This document shows, piece by piece, positions 30,610 to 45,102 of a stretch of 64,000 nucleotides of DNA. Every line of letters starts with the position of its first letter. The stretch's first letter is position 1. The DNA comes from Haliotis asinina (Eukaryota > Mollusca > Gastropoda > Lepetellida > Haliotidae), in the NCBI RefSeq assembly GCF_037392515.1, contig NC_090295.1, positions 21,096,001-21,160,000 of the forward strand. Direction: 5' to 3'. The translations under genes and the position numbers were made by a program. The notes under the pieces are model-generated. The model was not told the origin of the DNA. It saw only the letters and a list, made by a program, of their open reading frames with translations, and made no database searches.

Positions 30610-32459
30610 GTTCAACTGGCTCTGCACATTTCTGTCAAATGCTGGACATCTGGTGTCATCATGGTCATATGTTCATTAACTACACCGTCCTATACAATGT
30701 CAGCTTTAAGAAATCTGGTCAAATAAACTCACAAAAACAATGCCCTTTCCACTTTGTACTTACTTATTGCTTCCTTGCAAATTTCAAGAAGAAACATGTA
30801 TGTCCTCCCTGATAAGAGACGTACATAACAATCAGAAAGAAGGAAGCCCATATTCTGTAAATCAGAGACACAGACATACCAAGCGCATACCTTTTCATGC
30901 CAGTTTCAACATGCTACTTTTAACATCGAATCCTCATAGAAAAACGCAAGTCATTACTGCCAATGATTCACTTCTTGACTGTATTGTCGGAAAGTACAGG
31001 CATGGTCTGTATCATTGTCCATTGGGGACATTAAGACGAGGCTCGAATGAAAGGGAGTGAAACCAAGTACATCAGTTCCAGCTCCACACATTCGGCAGGC
31101 TGCCGCAAAACACATTCATAGTAACATGTGAACACATTTCACTTTCAAGCTTTTTCAAATGGTTTGTCCTCATTGTGTACGTGAAGAAAAACAGAGCATG
31201 ACCCCTCAACTACATTTGCCTCAATATCAAATGAACTGATTACTGTACACAATAGTCCCCAAACATGTCAGGTCTACATTCTTTATGGCCACGTGTAGAC
31301 CTTTCTGTGCCTTAGAAAGCCTGAAACTTTAGAGAAATACATCATCATTAAGGTAGCAGCATACCATGACTAACACCATTTACTTCACATCTGTCCATAG
31401 CCGTTACATGACAGTCAGTGCCTTAATTACATTCTTCAACTATCTGCTAGGCACAATAGTATGCCATTTAGAGCTCATTCTTAAATACAATCACATTAAG
31501 TTTACTCTTTACACATTGAAATGAGGATAGCATGCCACGTCTACGTTTTCTAACACTAGCATATACTAGTCTTGATACACGATATCAGTCATGTGGAGAG
31601 AGCTCATAGAGATCAATTGAACATTCAGACTACAAGCGTTGAACTGATTGTTCTGTTTTCCCTTAAATGTTTGGAGCAACATGATGTATATGTGTGACAT
31701 GTAGATGACTATTTGACCTGCTTTCAGCCTCTCGCTACCTTCTATCCCTACACTCTTAATATCAATCTAAACTTCTTATGTTTAAAAGGATGTTGGATCA
31801 TACCTGTGTCCATTATTCAATAGATCGTACTAAAGGTTTATGTTTGGTGCCACTAGCAGCAAATTTGGCAATGGAGCCATGTAGCATTTGCTTTTAATTC
31901 CATAAGGAGTGGTACGTTTTCATCATATGAAATCTTGCAGTACCTATCTTTGCCCACTTCAATCAAGGTCTGTTACAATCATCGCAAGTCAGGGAACCAT
32001 TCCACTGCACTACGAGACTTACAGCAACCTGATATTTACATGTATGTATTCTTCTTGCATTTTATAGATTTCACTCCATTCACTTTTTGTGTATGCTATA
32101 TTTACTTTCAAGTCATTGGATGAGTCAGTGTAACTCAGCTTTTCATCCAGCAGAGAAACAGCCAAGGGGCGCCTGTCTGCCTTACTAATGCACAGTATGT
32201 GTCTGATAGCTAAGCAGGAAAACGTAAATAATAAAGAATGAATATATCCAGTGTCAAGGTGATATTACATAACATGCTGGTAGTTCACAAATAAATGGTT
32301 AGGAAAACTCAAAATGGAATTTCTTTTCTTTCTTTCTCAATTGAGGCTATTTCGATTCACTGTCTTCATTTCCTTCTCCATTTGTATAAAAGGCCCTGTG
32401 TGCTTGCAAAACGGTCATTCACATCGTTTATTCTATTGTGGATAGACGTATCCGTGAAG

Positions 32460-33023
32460 ATGCAGCTCTATAAAATAGCACTGGTTGTGGCATTGGGTAA
32501 GTTTAACCTTTCATTATAGCTGTTTGGGTATTGCAAAACGCTGACTGAGACGTTCACCCCTTCTTTCATTTCCTAGCATATGTTCTACAACGATGTGACT
32601 TAAAGAGCTAAGAAAGTGTTCTTAGCAGCACTTTAATGTTGAAAACGATATTTTAGGAATGATCTTTACAGATGATTAACAACTGATGTGTGCTTCTTCA
32701 TTTCCTTTCCAGTGTTCACAGCCTTCTTTGGCTCTGCCTATGGTGGCCACGGAGGTGGTGGTGGCAAAGGAGGTGGAGGGGGGCATGGAGGTGGCGGCAA
32801 AGGCGGTGGTGGCAAAGGAGGTGGCGGCAAGGGAGGCGGTGGGAAAGGAGGTGGTGGCCATGGAGGAGGTGGTGGAAAAGGAGGCGGTGGCCATGGAGGA
32901 GGTGGTGGAAAAGGAGGCGGTGGCCATGGAGGAGGTGGTGGAAAAGGAGGCGGTGGCAAAGGAGGTGGCGGCCATGGAGGAGGTGGAAAGGGCGGTGGTG
33001 GAGGTGGCGGCCACCATGGTTAA
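32460..33023 (+). CDS. Gly-rich secreted protein, gene 3 (115 aa)
   Basis: Exons 32460-32496 and 32713-33023; intron 216 nt; TATA 32385-32392. The protein is standard. Two DNA marks: a GAGACGTTCACC variant in the intron, shared only with genes 4 and 5, and a silent GGC-to-GGG change in a Gly codon of exon 2 (GGCGGTGGGAAAGG), shared only with gene 8. Confidence 0.88.
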
Positions 33024-34873
33024 GTTCAACTGGCTCTGCACATTTCTGTCAAATGCTGGACATCTGGTGTCATCATGGTCATATGTTCATTAACTACACC
33101 GTCCTATACAATGTCAGCTTTAAGAAATCTGGTCAAATAAACTCACAAAAACAATGCCCTTTCCACTTTGTACTTACTTATTGCTTCCTTGCAAATTTCA
33201 AGAAGAAACATGTATGTCCTCCCTGATAAGAGACGTACATAACAATCAGAAAGAAGGAAGCCCATATTCTGTAAATCAGAGACACAGACATACCAAGCGC
33301 ATACCTTTTCATGCCAGTTTCAACATGCTACTTTTAACATCGAATCCTCATAGAAAAACGCAAGTCATTACTGCCAATGATTCACTTCTTGACTGTATTG
33401 TCGGAAAGTACAGGCATGGTCTGTATCATTGTCCATTGGGGACATTAAGACGAGGCTCGAATGAAAGGGAGTGAAACCAAGTACATCAGTTCCAGCTCCA
33501 CACATTCGGCAGGCTGCCGCAAAACACATTCATAGTAACATGTGAACACATTTCACTTTCAAGCTTTTTCAAATGGTTTGTCCTCATTGTGTACGTGAAG
33601 AAAAACAGAGCATGTCCCCTCAACTACATTTGCCTCAATATCAAATGAACTGATTACTGTACACAATAGTCCCCAAACATGTCAGGTCTACATTCTTTAT
33701 GGCCACGTGTAGACCTTTCTGTGCCTTAGAAAGCCTGAAACTTTAGAGAAATACATCATCATTAAGGTAGCAGCATACCATGACTAACACCATTTACTTC
33801 ACATCTGTCCATAGCCGTTACATGACAGTCAGTGCCTTAATTACATTCTTCAACTATCTGCTAGGCACAATAGTATGCCATTTAGAGCTCATTCTTAAAT
33901 ACAATCACATTAAGTTTACTCTTTACACATTGAAATGAGGATAGCATGCCACGTCTACGTTTTCTAACACTAGCATATACTAGTCTTGATACACGATATC
34001 AGTCATGTGGAGAGAGCTCATAGAGATCAATTGAACATTCAGACTACAAGCGTTGAACTGATTGTTCTGTTTTCCCTTAAATGTTTGGAGCAACATGATG
34101 TATATGTGTGACATGTAGATGACTATTTGACCTGCTTTCAGCCTCTCGCTACCTTCTATCCCTACACTCTTAATATCAATCTAAACTTCTTATGTTTAAA
34201 AGGATGTTGGATCATACCTGTGTCCATTATTCAATAGATCGTACTAAAGGTTTATGTTTGGTGCCACTAGCAGCAAATTTGGCAATGGAGCCATGTAGCA
34301 TTTGCTTTTAATTCCATAAGGAGTGGTACGTTTTCATCATATGAAATCTTGCAGTACCTATCTTTGCCCACTTCAATCAAGGTCTGTTACAATCATCGCA
34401 AGTCAGGGAACCATTCCACTGCACTACGAGACTTACAGCAACCTGATATTTACATGTATGTATTCTTCTTGCATTTTATAGATTTCACTCCATTCACTTT
34501 TTGTGTATGCTATATTTACTTTCAAGTCATTGGATGAGTCAGTGTAACTCAGCTTTTCATCCAGCAGAGAAACAGCCAAGGGGCGCCTGTCTGCCTTACT
34601 AATGCACAGTATGTGTCTGATAGCTAAGCAGGAAAACGTAAATAATAAAGAATGAATATATCCAGTGTCAAGGTGATATTACATAACATGCTGGTAGTTC
34701 ACAAATAAATGGTTAGGAAAACTCAAAATGGAATTTCTTTTCTTTCTTTCTCAATTGAGGCTATTTCGATTCACTGTCTTCATTTCCTTCTCCATTTGTA
34801 TAAAAGGCCCTGTGTGCTTGCAAAACGGTCATTCACATCGTTTATTCTATTGTGGATAGACGTATCCGTGAAG

Positions 34874-35437
34874 ATGCAGCTCTATAAAATAGCACTGGTT
34901 GTGGCATTGGGTAAGTTTAACCTTTCATTATAGCTGTTTGGGTATTGCAAAACGCTGACTGAGACGTTCACCCCTTCTTTCATTTCCTAGCATATGTTCT
35001 ACAACGATGTGACTTAAAGAGCTAAGAAAGTGTTCTTAGCAGCACTTTAATGTTGAAAACGATATTTTAGGAATGATCTTTACAGATGATTAACAACTGA
35101 TGTGTGCTTCTTCATTTCCTTTCCAGTGTTCACAGCCTTCTTTGGCTCTGCCTATGGTGGCCACGGAGGTGGTGGTGGCAAAGGAGGTGGAGGGGGGCAT
35201 GGAGGTGGCGGCAAAGGCGGTGGTGGCAAAGGAGGTGGCGGCAAGGGAGGCGGTGGCAAAGGAGGTGGTGGCCATGGAGGAGGTGGTGGAAAAGGAGGCG
35301 GTGGCCATGGAGGAGGTGGTGGAAAAGGAGGCGGTGGCCATGGAGGAGGTGGTGGAAAAGGAGGCGGTGGCAAAGGAGGTGGCGGCCATGGAGGAGGTGG
35401 AAAGGGCGGTGGTGGAGGTGGCGGCCACCATGGTTAA
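34874..35437 (+). CDS. Gly-rich secreted protein, gene 4 (115 aa)
   Basis: Exons 34874-34910 and 35127-35437; TATA 34799-34806. The predicted protein equals that of gene 2. The intron carries the GAGACGTTC variant of genes 3-5. Confidence 0.88.
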
Positions 35438-37287
35438 GTTCAACTGGCTCTGCACATTTCTGTCAAATGCTGGACATCTGGTGTCATCATGGTCATATGT
35501 TCATTAACTACACCGTCCTATACAATGTCAGCTTTAAGAAATCTGGTCAAATAAACTCACAAAAACAATGCCCTTTCCACTTTGTACTTACTTATTGCTT
35601 CCTTGCAAATTTCAAGAAGAAACATGTATGTCCTCCCTGATAAGAGACGTACATAACAATCAGAAAGAAGGAAGCCCATATTCTGTAAATCAGAGACACA
35701 GACATACCAAGCGCATACCTTTTCATGCCAGTTTCAACATGCTACTTTTAACATCGAATCCTCATAGAAAAACGCAAGTCATTACTGCCAATGATTCACT
35801 TCTTGACTGTATTGTCGGAAAGTACAGGCATGGTCTGTATCATTGTCCATTGGGGACATTAAGACGAGGCTCGAATGAAAGGGAGTGAAACCAAGTACAT
35901 CAGTTCCAGCTCCACACATTCGGCAGGCTGCCGCAAAACACATTCATAGTAACATGTGAACACATTTCACTTTCAAGCTTTTTCAAATGGTTTGTCCTCA
36001 TTGTGTACGTGAAGAAAAACAGAGCATGTCCCCTCAACTACATTTGCCTCAATATCAAATGAACTGATTACTGTACACAATAGTCCCCAAACATGTCAGG
36101 TCTACATTCTTTATGGCCACGTGTAGACCTTTCTGTGCCTTAGAAAGCCTGAAACTTTAGAGAAATACATCATCATTAAGGTAGCAGCATACCATGACTA
36201 ACACCATTTACTTCACATCTGTCCATAGCCGTTACATGACAGTCAGTGCCTTAATTACATTCTTCAACTATCTGCTAGGCACAATAGTATGCCATTTAGA
36301 GCTCATTCTTAAATACAATCACATTAAGTTTACTCTTTACACATTGAAATGAGGATAGCATGCCACGTCTACGTTTTCTAACACTAGCATATACTAGTCT
36401 TGATACACGATATCAGTCATGTGGAGAGAGCTCATAGAGATCAATTGAACATTCAGACTACAAGCGTTGAACTGATTGTTCTGTTTTCCCTTAAATGTTT
36501 GGAGCAACATGATGTATATGTGTGACATGTAGATGACTATTTGACCTGCTTTCAGCCTCTCGCTACCTTCTATCCCTACACTCTTAATATCAATCTAAAC
36601 TTCTTATGTTTAAAAGGATGTTGGATCATACCTGTGTCCATTATTCAATAGATCGTACTAAAGGTTTATGTTTGGTGCCACTAGCAGCAAATTTGGCAAT
36701 GGAGCCATGTAGCATTTGCTTTTAATTCCATAAGGAGTGGTACGTTTTCATCATATGAAATCTTGCAGTACCTATCTTTGCCCACTTCAATCAAGGTCTG
36801 TTACAATCATCGCAAGTCAGGAAACCATTCCACTGCACTACGAGACTTACAGCAACCTGATATTTACATGTATGTATTCTTCTTGCATTTTATAGATTTC
36901 ACTCCATTCACTTTTTGTGTATGCTATATTTACTTTCAAGTCATTGGATGAGTCAGTGTAACTCAGCTTTTCATCCAGCAGAGAAACAGCCAAGGGGCGC
37001 CTGTCTGCCTTACTAATGCACAGTATGTGTCTGATAGCTAAGCAGGAAAACGTAAATAATAAAGAATGAATATATCCAGTGTCAAGGTGATATTACATAA
37101 CATGCTGGTAGTTCACAAATAAATGGTTAGGAAAACTCAAAATGGAATTTCTTTTCTTTCTTTCTCAATTGAGGCTATTTCGATTCACTGTCTTCATTTC
37201 CTTCTCCATTTGTATAAAAGGCCCTGTGTGCTTGCAAAACGGTCATTCACATCGTTTATTCTATTGTGGATAGACGTATCCGTGAAG

Positions 37288-37851
37288 ATGCAGCTCTATA
37301 AAATAGCACTGGTTGTGGCATTGGGTAAGTTTAACCTTTCATTATAGCTGTTTGGGTATTGCAAAACGCTGACTGAGACGTTCACCCCTTCTTTCATTTC
37401 CTAGCATATGTTCTACAACGATGTGACTTAAAGAGCTAAGAAAGTGTTCTTAGCAGCACTTTAATGTTGAAAACGATATTTTAGGAATGATCTTTACAGA
37501 TGATTAACAACTGATGTGTGCTTCTTCATTTCCTTTCCAGTGTTCACAGCCTTCTTTGGCTCTGCCTATGGTGGCCACGGAGGTGGTGGTGGCAAAGGAG
37601 GTGGAGGGGGGCATGGAGGTGGCGGCAAAGGCGGTGGTGGCAAAGGAGGTGGCGGCAAGGGAGGCGGTGGCAAAGGAGGTGGTGGCCATGGAGGAGGTGG
37701 TGGAAAAGGAGGCGGTGGCCATGGAGGAGGTGGTGGAAAAGGAGGCGGTGGCCATGGAGGAGGTGGTGGAAAAGGAGGCGGTGGCAAAGGAGGTGGCGGC
37801 CATGGAGGAGGTGGAAAGGGCGGTGGTGGAGGTGGCGGCCACCATGGTTAA
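37288..37851 (+). CDS. Gly-rich secreted protein, gene 5 (115 aa)
   Basis: Exons 37288-37324 and 37541-37851; TATA 37213-37220. Standard protein. Last of the three genes with the GAGACGTTC intron variant. Its spacer has its own changes (AAATGATTTGTCC, CATTGTTTACG, near 38400). Confidence 0.88.
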
Positions 37852-39702
37852 GTTCAACTGGCTCTGCACATTTCTGTCAAATGCTGGACATCTGGTGTCA
37901 TCATGGTCATATGTTCATTAACTACACCGTCCTATACAATGTCAGCTTTAAGAAATCTGGTCAAATAAACTCACAAAAACAATGCCCTTTCCACTTTGTA
38001 CTTACTTATTGCTTCCTTGCAAATTTCAAGAAGAAACATGTATGTCCTCCCTGATAAGAGACGTACATAACAATCAGAAAGAAGGAAGCCCATATTCTGT
38101 AAATCAGAGACACAGACATACCAAGCGCATACCTTTTCATGCCAGTTTCAACATGCTACTTTTAACATCGAATCCTCATAGAAAAACGCAAGTCATTACT
38201 GCCAATGATTCACTTCTTGACTGTATTGTCGGAAAGTACAGGCATGGTCTGTATCATTGTCCATTGGGGACATTAAGACGAGGCTCGAATGAAAGGGAGT
38301 GAAACCAAGTACATCAGTTCCAGCTCCACACATTCGGCAGGCTGCCGCAAAACACATTCATAGTAACATGTGAACACATTTCACTTTCAAGCTTTTTCAA
38401 ATGATTTGTCCTCATTGTTTACGTGAAGAAAAACAGAGCATGTCCCCTCAACTACATTTGCCTCAATATCAAATGAACTGATTACTGTACACAATAGTCC
38501 CCAAACATGTCAGGTCTACATTCTTTATGGCCACGTGTAGACCTTTCTGTGCCTTAGAAAGCCTGAAACTTTAGAGAAATACATCATCATTAAGGTAGCA
38601 GCATACCATGACTAACACCATTTACTTCACATCTGTCCATAGCCGTTACATGACAGTCAGTGCCTTAATTACATTCTTCAACTATCTGCTAGGCACAATA
38701 GTATGCCATTTAGAGCTCATTCTTAAATACAATCACATTAAGTTTACTCTTTACACATTGAAATGAGGATAGCATGCCACGTCTACGTTTTCTAACACTA
38801 GCATATACTAGTCTTGATACACGATATCAGTCATGTGGAGAGAGCTCATAGAGATCAATTGAACATTCAGACTACAAGCGTTGAACTGATTGTTCTGTTT
38901 TCCCTTAAATGTTTGGAGCAACATGATGTATATGTGTGACATGTAGATGACTATTTGACCTGCTTTCAGCCTCTCGCTACCTTCTATCCCTACACTCTTA
39001 ATATCAATCTAAACTTCTTATGTTTAAAAGGATGTTGGATCATACCTGTGTCCATTATTCAATAGATCGTACTAAAGGTTTATGTTTGGTGCCACTAGCA
39101 GCAAATTTGGCAATGGAGCCATGTAGCATTTGCTTTTAATTCCATAAGGAGTGGTACGTTTTCATCATATGAAATCTTGCAGTACCTATCTTTGCCCACT
39201 TCAATCAAGGTCTGTTACAATCATCGCAAGTCAGGAAACCATTCCACTGCACTACGAGACTTACAGCAACCTGATATTTACATGTATGTATTCTTCTTGC
39301 ATTTTATAGATTTCACTCCATTCACTTTTTGTGTATGCTATATTTACTTTCAAGTCATTGGATGAGTCAGTGTAACCCAGCTTTTCATCCAGCAGAGAAA
39401 CAGCCAAGGGGCGCCTGTCTGCCTTACTAATGCACAGTATGTGTCTGATAGCTAAGCAGGAAAACGTAAATAATAAAGAATGAATATATCCAGTGTCAAG
39501 GTGATATTACATAACATGCTGGTAGTTCACAAATAAATGGTTAGGAAAAACTCAAAATGGAATTTCTTTTCTTTCTTTCTCAATTGAGGCTATTTCGATT
39601 CACTGTCCTCATTTCCTTCTCCATTTGTATAAAAGGCCCTGTGTGCTTGCAAAACGGTCATTCACATCGTTTATTCTATTGTGGATAGACGTATCCGTGA
39701 AG

Positions 39703-40267
39703 ATGCAGCTCTATAAAATAGCACTGGTTGTGGCATTGGGTAAGTTTAACCTTTCATTATAGCTGTTTGGGTATTGCAAAAACGCTGACTGAGAAGTTCA
39801 CCCCTTCTTTCATTTCCTAGCATATGTTCTACAACGATGTGACTTAAAGAGCTAAGAAAGTGTTCTTAGCAGCACTTTAATGTTGAAAACGATATTTTAG
39901 GAATGATCTTTACAGATGATTAACAACTGATGTGTGCTTCTTCATTTCCTTTCCAGTGTTCACAGCCTTCTTTGGCTCTGCCTATGGTGGCCACGGAGGT
40001 GGTGGTGGCAAAGGAGGTGGAGGGGGGCATGGAGGTGGCGGCAAAGGCGGTGGTGGCAAAGGAGGTGGCGGCAAGGGAGGCGGTGGCAAAGGAGGTGGTG
40101 GCCATGGAGGAGGTGGTGGAAAAGGAGGCGGTGGCCATGGAGGAGGTGGTGGAAAAGGAGGCGGTGGCCATGGAGGAGGTGGTGGAAAAGGAGGCGGTGG
40201 CAAAGGAGGTGGCGGCCATGGAGGAGGTGGAAAGGGCGGTGGTGGAGGTGGCGGCCACCATGGTTAA
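39703..40267 (+). CDS. Gly-rich secreted protein, gene 6 (115 aa)
   Basis: Exons 39703-39739 and 39957-40267; intron 217 nt; TATA 39628-39635. Standard protein. Last gene with the TAAGTTCAACTGG 3' UTR start. Confidence 0.88.
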
Positions 40268-42117
40268 GTTCAACTGGCTCTGCACATTTCTGTCAAATGC
40301 TGGACATCTGGTGTCATCATGGTCATATGTTCATTAACTACACCGTCCTATACAATGTCAGCTTTAAGAAATCTGGTCAAATAAACTCACAAAAACAATG
40401 CCCTTTCCACTTTGTACTTACTTATTGCTTCCTTGCAAATTTCAAGAAGAAACATGTATGTCCTCCCTGATAAGAGACGTACATAACAATCAGAAAGAAG
40501 GAAGCCCATATTCTGTAAATCAGAGACACAGACATACCAAGCGCATACCTTTTCATGCCAGTTTCAACATGCTACTTTTAACATCGAATCCTCATAGAAA
40601 AACGCAAGTCATTACTGCCAATGATTCACTTCTTGACTGTATTGTCGGAAAGTACAGGCATGGTCTGTATCATTGTCCATTGGGGACATTAAGACGAGGC
40701 TCGAATGAAAGGGAGTGAAACCAAGTACATCAGTTCCAGCTCCACACATTCGGCAGGCTGCCGCAAAACACATTCATAGTAACATGTGAACACATTTCAC
40801 TTTCAAGCTTTTTCAAATGGTTTGTCCTCATTGTGTACGTGAAGAAAAACAGAGCATGTCCCCTCAACTACATTTGCCTCAATATCAAATGAACTGATTA
40901 CTGTACACAATAGTCCCCAAACATGTCAGGTCTACATTCTTTATGGCCACGTGTAGACCTTTCTGTGCCTTAGAAAGCCTGAAACTTTAGAGAAATACAT
41001 CATCATTAAGGTAGCAGCATACCATGACTAACACCATTTACTTCACATCTGTCCATAGCCGTTACATGACTGTCAGTGCCTTAATTACATTCTTCAACTA
41101 TCTGCTAGGCACAATAGTATGCCATTTAGAGCTCATTCTTAAATACAATCACATTAAGTTTACTCTTTACACATTGAAATGAGGATAGCATGCCACGTCT
41201 ACGTTTTCTAACACTAGCATATACTAGTCTTGATACACGACATCGTCATGTGGAGAGAGCTCATAGAGATCAATTGAACATTCAGACTACAAGCGTTGAA
41301 CTGATTGTTCTGTTTTCCCTTAAATGTTTGGAGCAACATGATGTATATGTGTGACATGTAGATGACTATTTGACCTGCTTTCAGCCTCTCGCTACCTTCT
41401 ATCCCTACACTCTTAATATCAATCTAAACTTCTTATGTTTAAAAGGATGTTGGATCATACCTGTGTCCATTATTCAATAGATCGTACTAAAGGTTTATGT
41501 TTGGTGCCACTAGCAGCAAATTTGGCAATGGAGCCATGTAGCATTTGCTTTTAATTCCATAAGGAGTGGTACGTTTTCATCATATGAAATCTTGCAGTAC
41601 CTATCTTTGCCCACTTCAATCAAGGTCTGTTACAATCATCGCAAGTCAGGGAACCATTCCACTGCACTACGAGACTTACAGCAACCTGATATTTACATGT
41701 ATGTATTCTTCTTGCATTTTATAGATTTCACTCCATTCACTTTTTGTGTATGCTATATTTACTTTCAAGTCATTGGATGAGTCAGTGTAACCCAGCTTTT
41801 CATCCAGCAGAGAAACAGCCAAGGGGCGCCTGTCTGCCTTACTAATGCACAGTATGTGTCTGATAGCTAAGCAGGAAAACGTAAATAATAAAGAATGAAT
41901 ATATCCAGTGTCAAGGTGATATTACATAACATGCTGGTAGTTCACAAATAAATGGTTAGGAAAAACTCAAAATGGAATTTCTTTTCTTTCTTTCTCAATT
42001 GAGGCTATTTCGATTCACTGTCCTCATTTCCTTCTCCATTTGTATAAAAGGCCCTGTGTGCTTGCAAAACGGTCATTCACATCGTTTATTCTATTGTGGA
42101 TAGACGTATCCGTGAAG

Positions 42118-42681
42118 ATGCAGCTCTATAAAATAGCACTGGTTGTGGCATTGGGTAAGTTTAACCTTTCATTATAGCTGTTTGGGTATTGCAAAACGCT
42201 GACTGAGAAGTTCACCCCTTCTTTCATTTCCTAGCATATGTTCTACAACGATGTGACATAAAGAGCTAAGAAAGTGTTCTTAGCAGCACTTTAATGTTGA
42301 AAACGATAATTTAGGAATGATCTTTACAGATGATTAACAACTGATGTGTGCTTCTTCATTTCCTTTCCAGTGTTCACAGCCTTCTTTGGCTCTGCCTATG
42401 GTGGCCACGGAGGTGGTGGTGGCAAAGGAGGTGGAGGGGGGCATGGAGGTGGCGGCAAAGGCGGTGGTGGCAAAGGAGGTGGCGGCAAGGGAGGCGGTGG
42501 CAAAGGAGGTGGTGGCCATGGAGGAGGTGGTGGAAAAGGAGGCGGTGGCCATGGAGGAGGTGGTGGAAAAGGAGGCGGTGGCCATGGAGGAGGTGGTGGA
42601 AAAGGAGGCGGTGGCAAAGGAGGTGGCGGCCATGGAGGAGGTGGAAAGGGCGGTGGTGGAGGTGGCGGCCACCATGGTTAA
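42118..42681 (+). CDS. Gly-rich secreted protein, gene 7 (115 aa)
   Basis: Exons 42118-42154 and 42371-42681; TATA 42043-42050; AATAAA 42794-42799. Standard protein. It shares with gene 8 the intron variants GATGTGACATAAAG and GATAATTTAGG and the 6-bp CATTTC insertion in the spacer, so the two are a recent duplicate pair. Confidence 0.88.
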
Positions 42682-44538
42682 GCTCAACTGGCTCTGCACA
42701 TTTCTGTCAAATGCTGGACATCTGGTGTCATCATGGTCATATGTTCATTAACTACACGGTCCTATACAATGTCAGCTTTAAGAAATCTGGTCAAATAAAC
42801 TCACAAAAACAATGTCCTTTCCACTTTGTACTTACTTACTGCTTCCTTGCAAATTTCAAGAAGAAACATGTATGTCCTCCCTGATAAGAGACGTACATAA
42901 CAATCAGAAAGAAGGAAGCCCATATTCTGTAAATCAGAGACACAGACATACCAAGCGCATACCTTTTCATGCCAGTTTCAACATGCTACTTTTAACATCG
43001 AATCCTCATAGAAAAACGCAAGTCATTACTGCCAATGATTCACTTCTTGACTGTATTGTCGGAAAGTACAGGCATGGTCTGTATCATTGTCCATTGGGGA
43101 CATTAAGACGAGGCTCGAATGAAAGGGAGTGAAACCAAGTACATCAGTTCCAGCTCCACACATTCGGCAGGCTGCCGCAAAACACATTCATAGTAACATG
43201 TGAACACATTTCACTTTCAAGCTTTTTCAAATGGTTTGTCCTCATTGTGTACGTGAAGAAAAACAGAGCATGTCCCCTCAACTACATTTGCCTCAATATC
43301 AAATGAACTGATTACTGTACACAATAGTCCCCAAACATGTCAGGTCTACATTCTTTATGGCCACGTGTAGACCTTTCTGTGCCTTAGAAAGCCTGAAACT
43401 TTAGAGAAATACATCATCATTAAGGTAGCAGCATACCATGACTAACACCATTTCCATTTACTTCACATCTGTCCATAGCCGTTACATGACAGTCAGTGCC
43501 TTAATTACATTCTTCAACTATCTGCTAGGCACAATAGTATGCCATTTAGAGCTCATTCTTAAATACAATCACATTAAGTTTACTCTTTACACATTGAAAT
43601 GAGGATAGCATGCCACGTCTACGTTTTCTAACACTAGCATATACTAGTCTTGATACACGATATCAGTCATGTGGAGAGAGCTCATAGAGATCAATTGAAC
43701 ATTCAGACTACAAGCGTTGAACTGATTGTTCTGTTTTCCCTTAAATGTTTGGAGCAACATGATGTATATGTGTGACATGTAGATGACTATTTGACCTGCT
43801 TTCAGCCTCTCGCTACCTTCTATCCCTACACTCTTAATATCAATCTAAACTTCTTATGTTTAAAAGGATGTTGGATCATACCTGTGTCCATTATTCAATA
43901 GATCGTACTAAAGGTTTATGTTTGGTGCCAATAGCAGCAAATTTGGCAATGGAGCCATGTAGCATTTGCTTTTAATTCCATAAGGAGTGGTATGTTTTCA
44001 TCATATGAAATCTTGCAGTACCTATCTTTGCCCACTTCAATCAAGGTCTGTCACAATCATCGCAAGTCAGGGAACCATTCCACTGCACTACGAGACTTAC
44101 AGCAACCTGATATTTACATGTATGTATTCTTCTTGCATTTTATAGATTTCACTCCATTCACTTTTTGTGTATGCTATATTTACTTTCAAGTCATTGGATG
44201 AGTCAGTGTAACCCAGCTTTTCATCCAGCAGAGAAACAGCCAAGGGGCGCCTGTCTGCCTTACTAATGCACAGTATGTGTCTGATAGCTAAGCAGGAAAA
44301 CGTAAATAATAAAGAATGAATATATCCAGTGTCAAGGTGATATTACATAACATGCTGGTAGTTCACAAATAAATGGTTAGGAAAAACTCAAAATGGAATT
44401 TCTTTTCTTTCTTTCTCAATTGAGGCTATTTCGATTCACTGTCTTCATTTCCTTCTCCATTTGTATAAAAGGCCCTGTGTGCTTGCAAAACGGTCATTCA
44501 CATCGTTTATTCTATTGTGGATAGACGTATCCGTGAAG

Positions 44539-45102
44539 ATGCAGCTCTATAAAATAGCACTGGTTGTGGCATTGGGTAAGTTTAACCTTTCATTATAGCT
44601 GTTTGGGTATTGCAAAACGCTGACTGAGAAGTTCACCCCTTCTTTCATTTCCTAGCATATGTTCTACAACGATGTGACATAAAGAGCTAAGAAAGTGTTC
44701 TTAGCAGCACTTTAATGTTGAAAACGATAATTTAGGAATGATCTTTACAGATGATTAACAACTGATGTGTGCTTCTTCATTTCCTTTCCAGTGTTCACAG
44801 CCTTCTTTGGCTCTGCCTATGGTGGCCACGGAGGTGGTAGTGGCAAAGGAGGTGGAGGGGGGCATGGAGGTGGCGGCAAAGGCGGTGGTGGCAAAGGAGG
44901 TGGCGGCAAGGGAGGCGGTGGGAAAGGAGGTGGTGGCCATGGAGGAGGTGGTGGAAAAGGAGGCGGTGGCCATGGAGGAGGTGGTGGAAAAGGAGGCGGT
45001 GGCCATGGAGGAGGTGGTGGAAAAGGAGGCGGTGGCAAAGGAGGTGGCGGCCATGGAGGAGGTGGAAAGGGCGGTGGTGGAGGTGGCGGCCACCATGGTT
45101 AA
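44539..45102 (+). CDS. Gly-rich secreted protein, gene 8 (115 aa, Ser29)
   Basis: Exons 44539-44575 and 44792-45102; TATA 44464-44471. One replacement, Gly29 to Ser (GGT to AGT, motif HGGGSGK). It carries the silent GGG codon otherwise found only in gene 3. Confidence 0.88.
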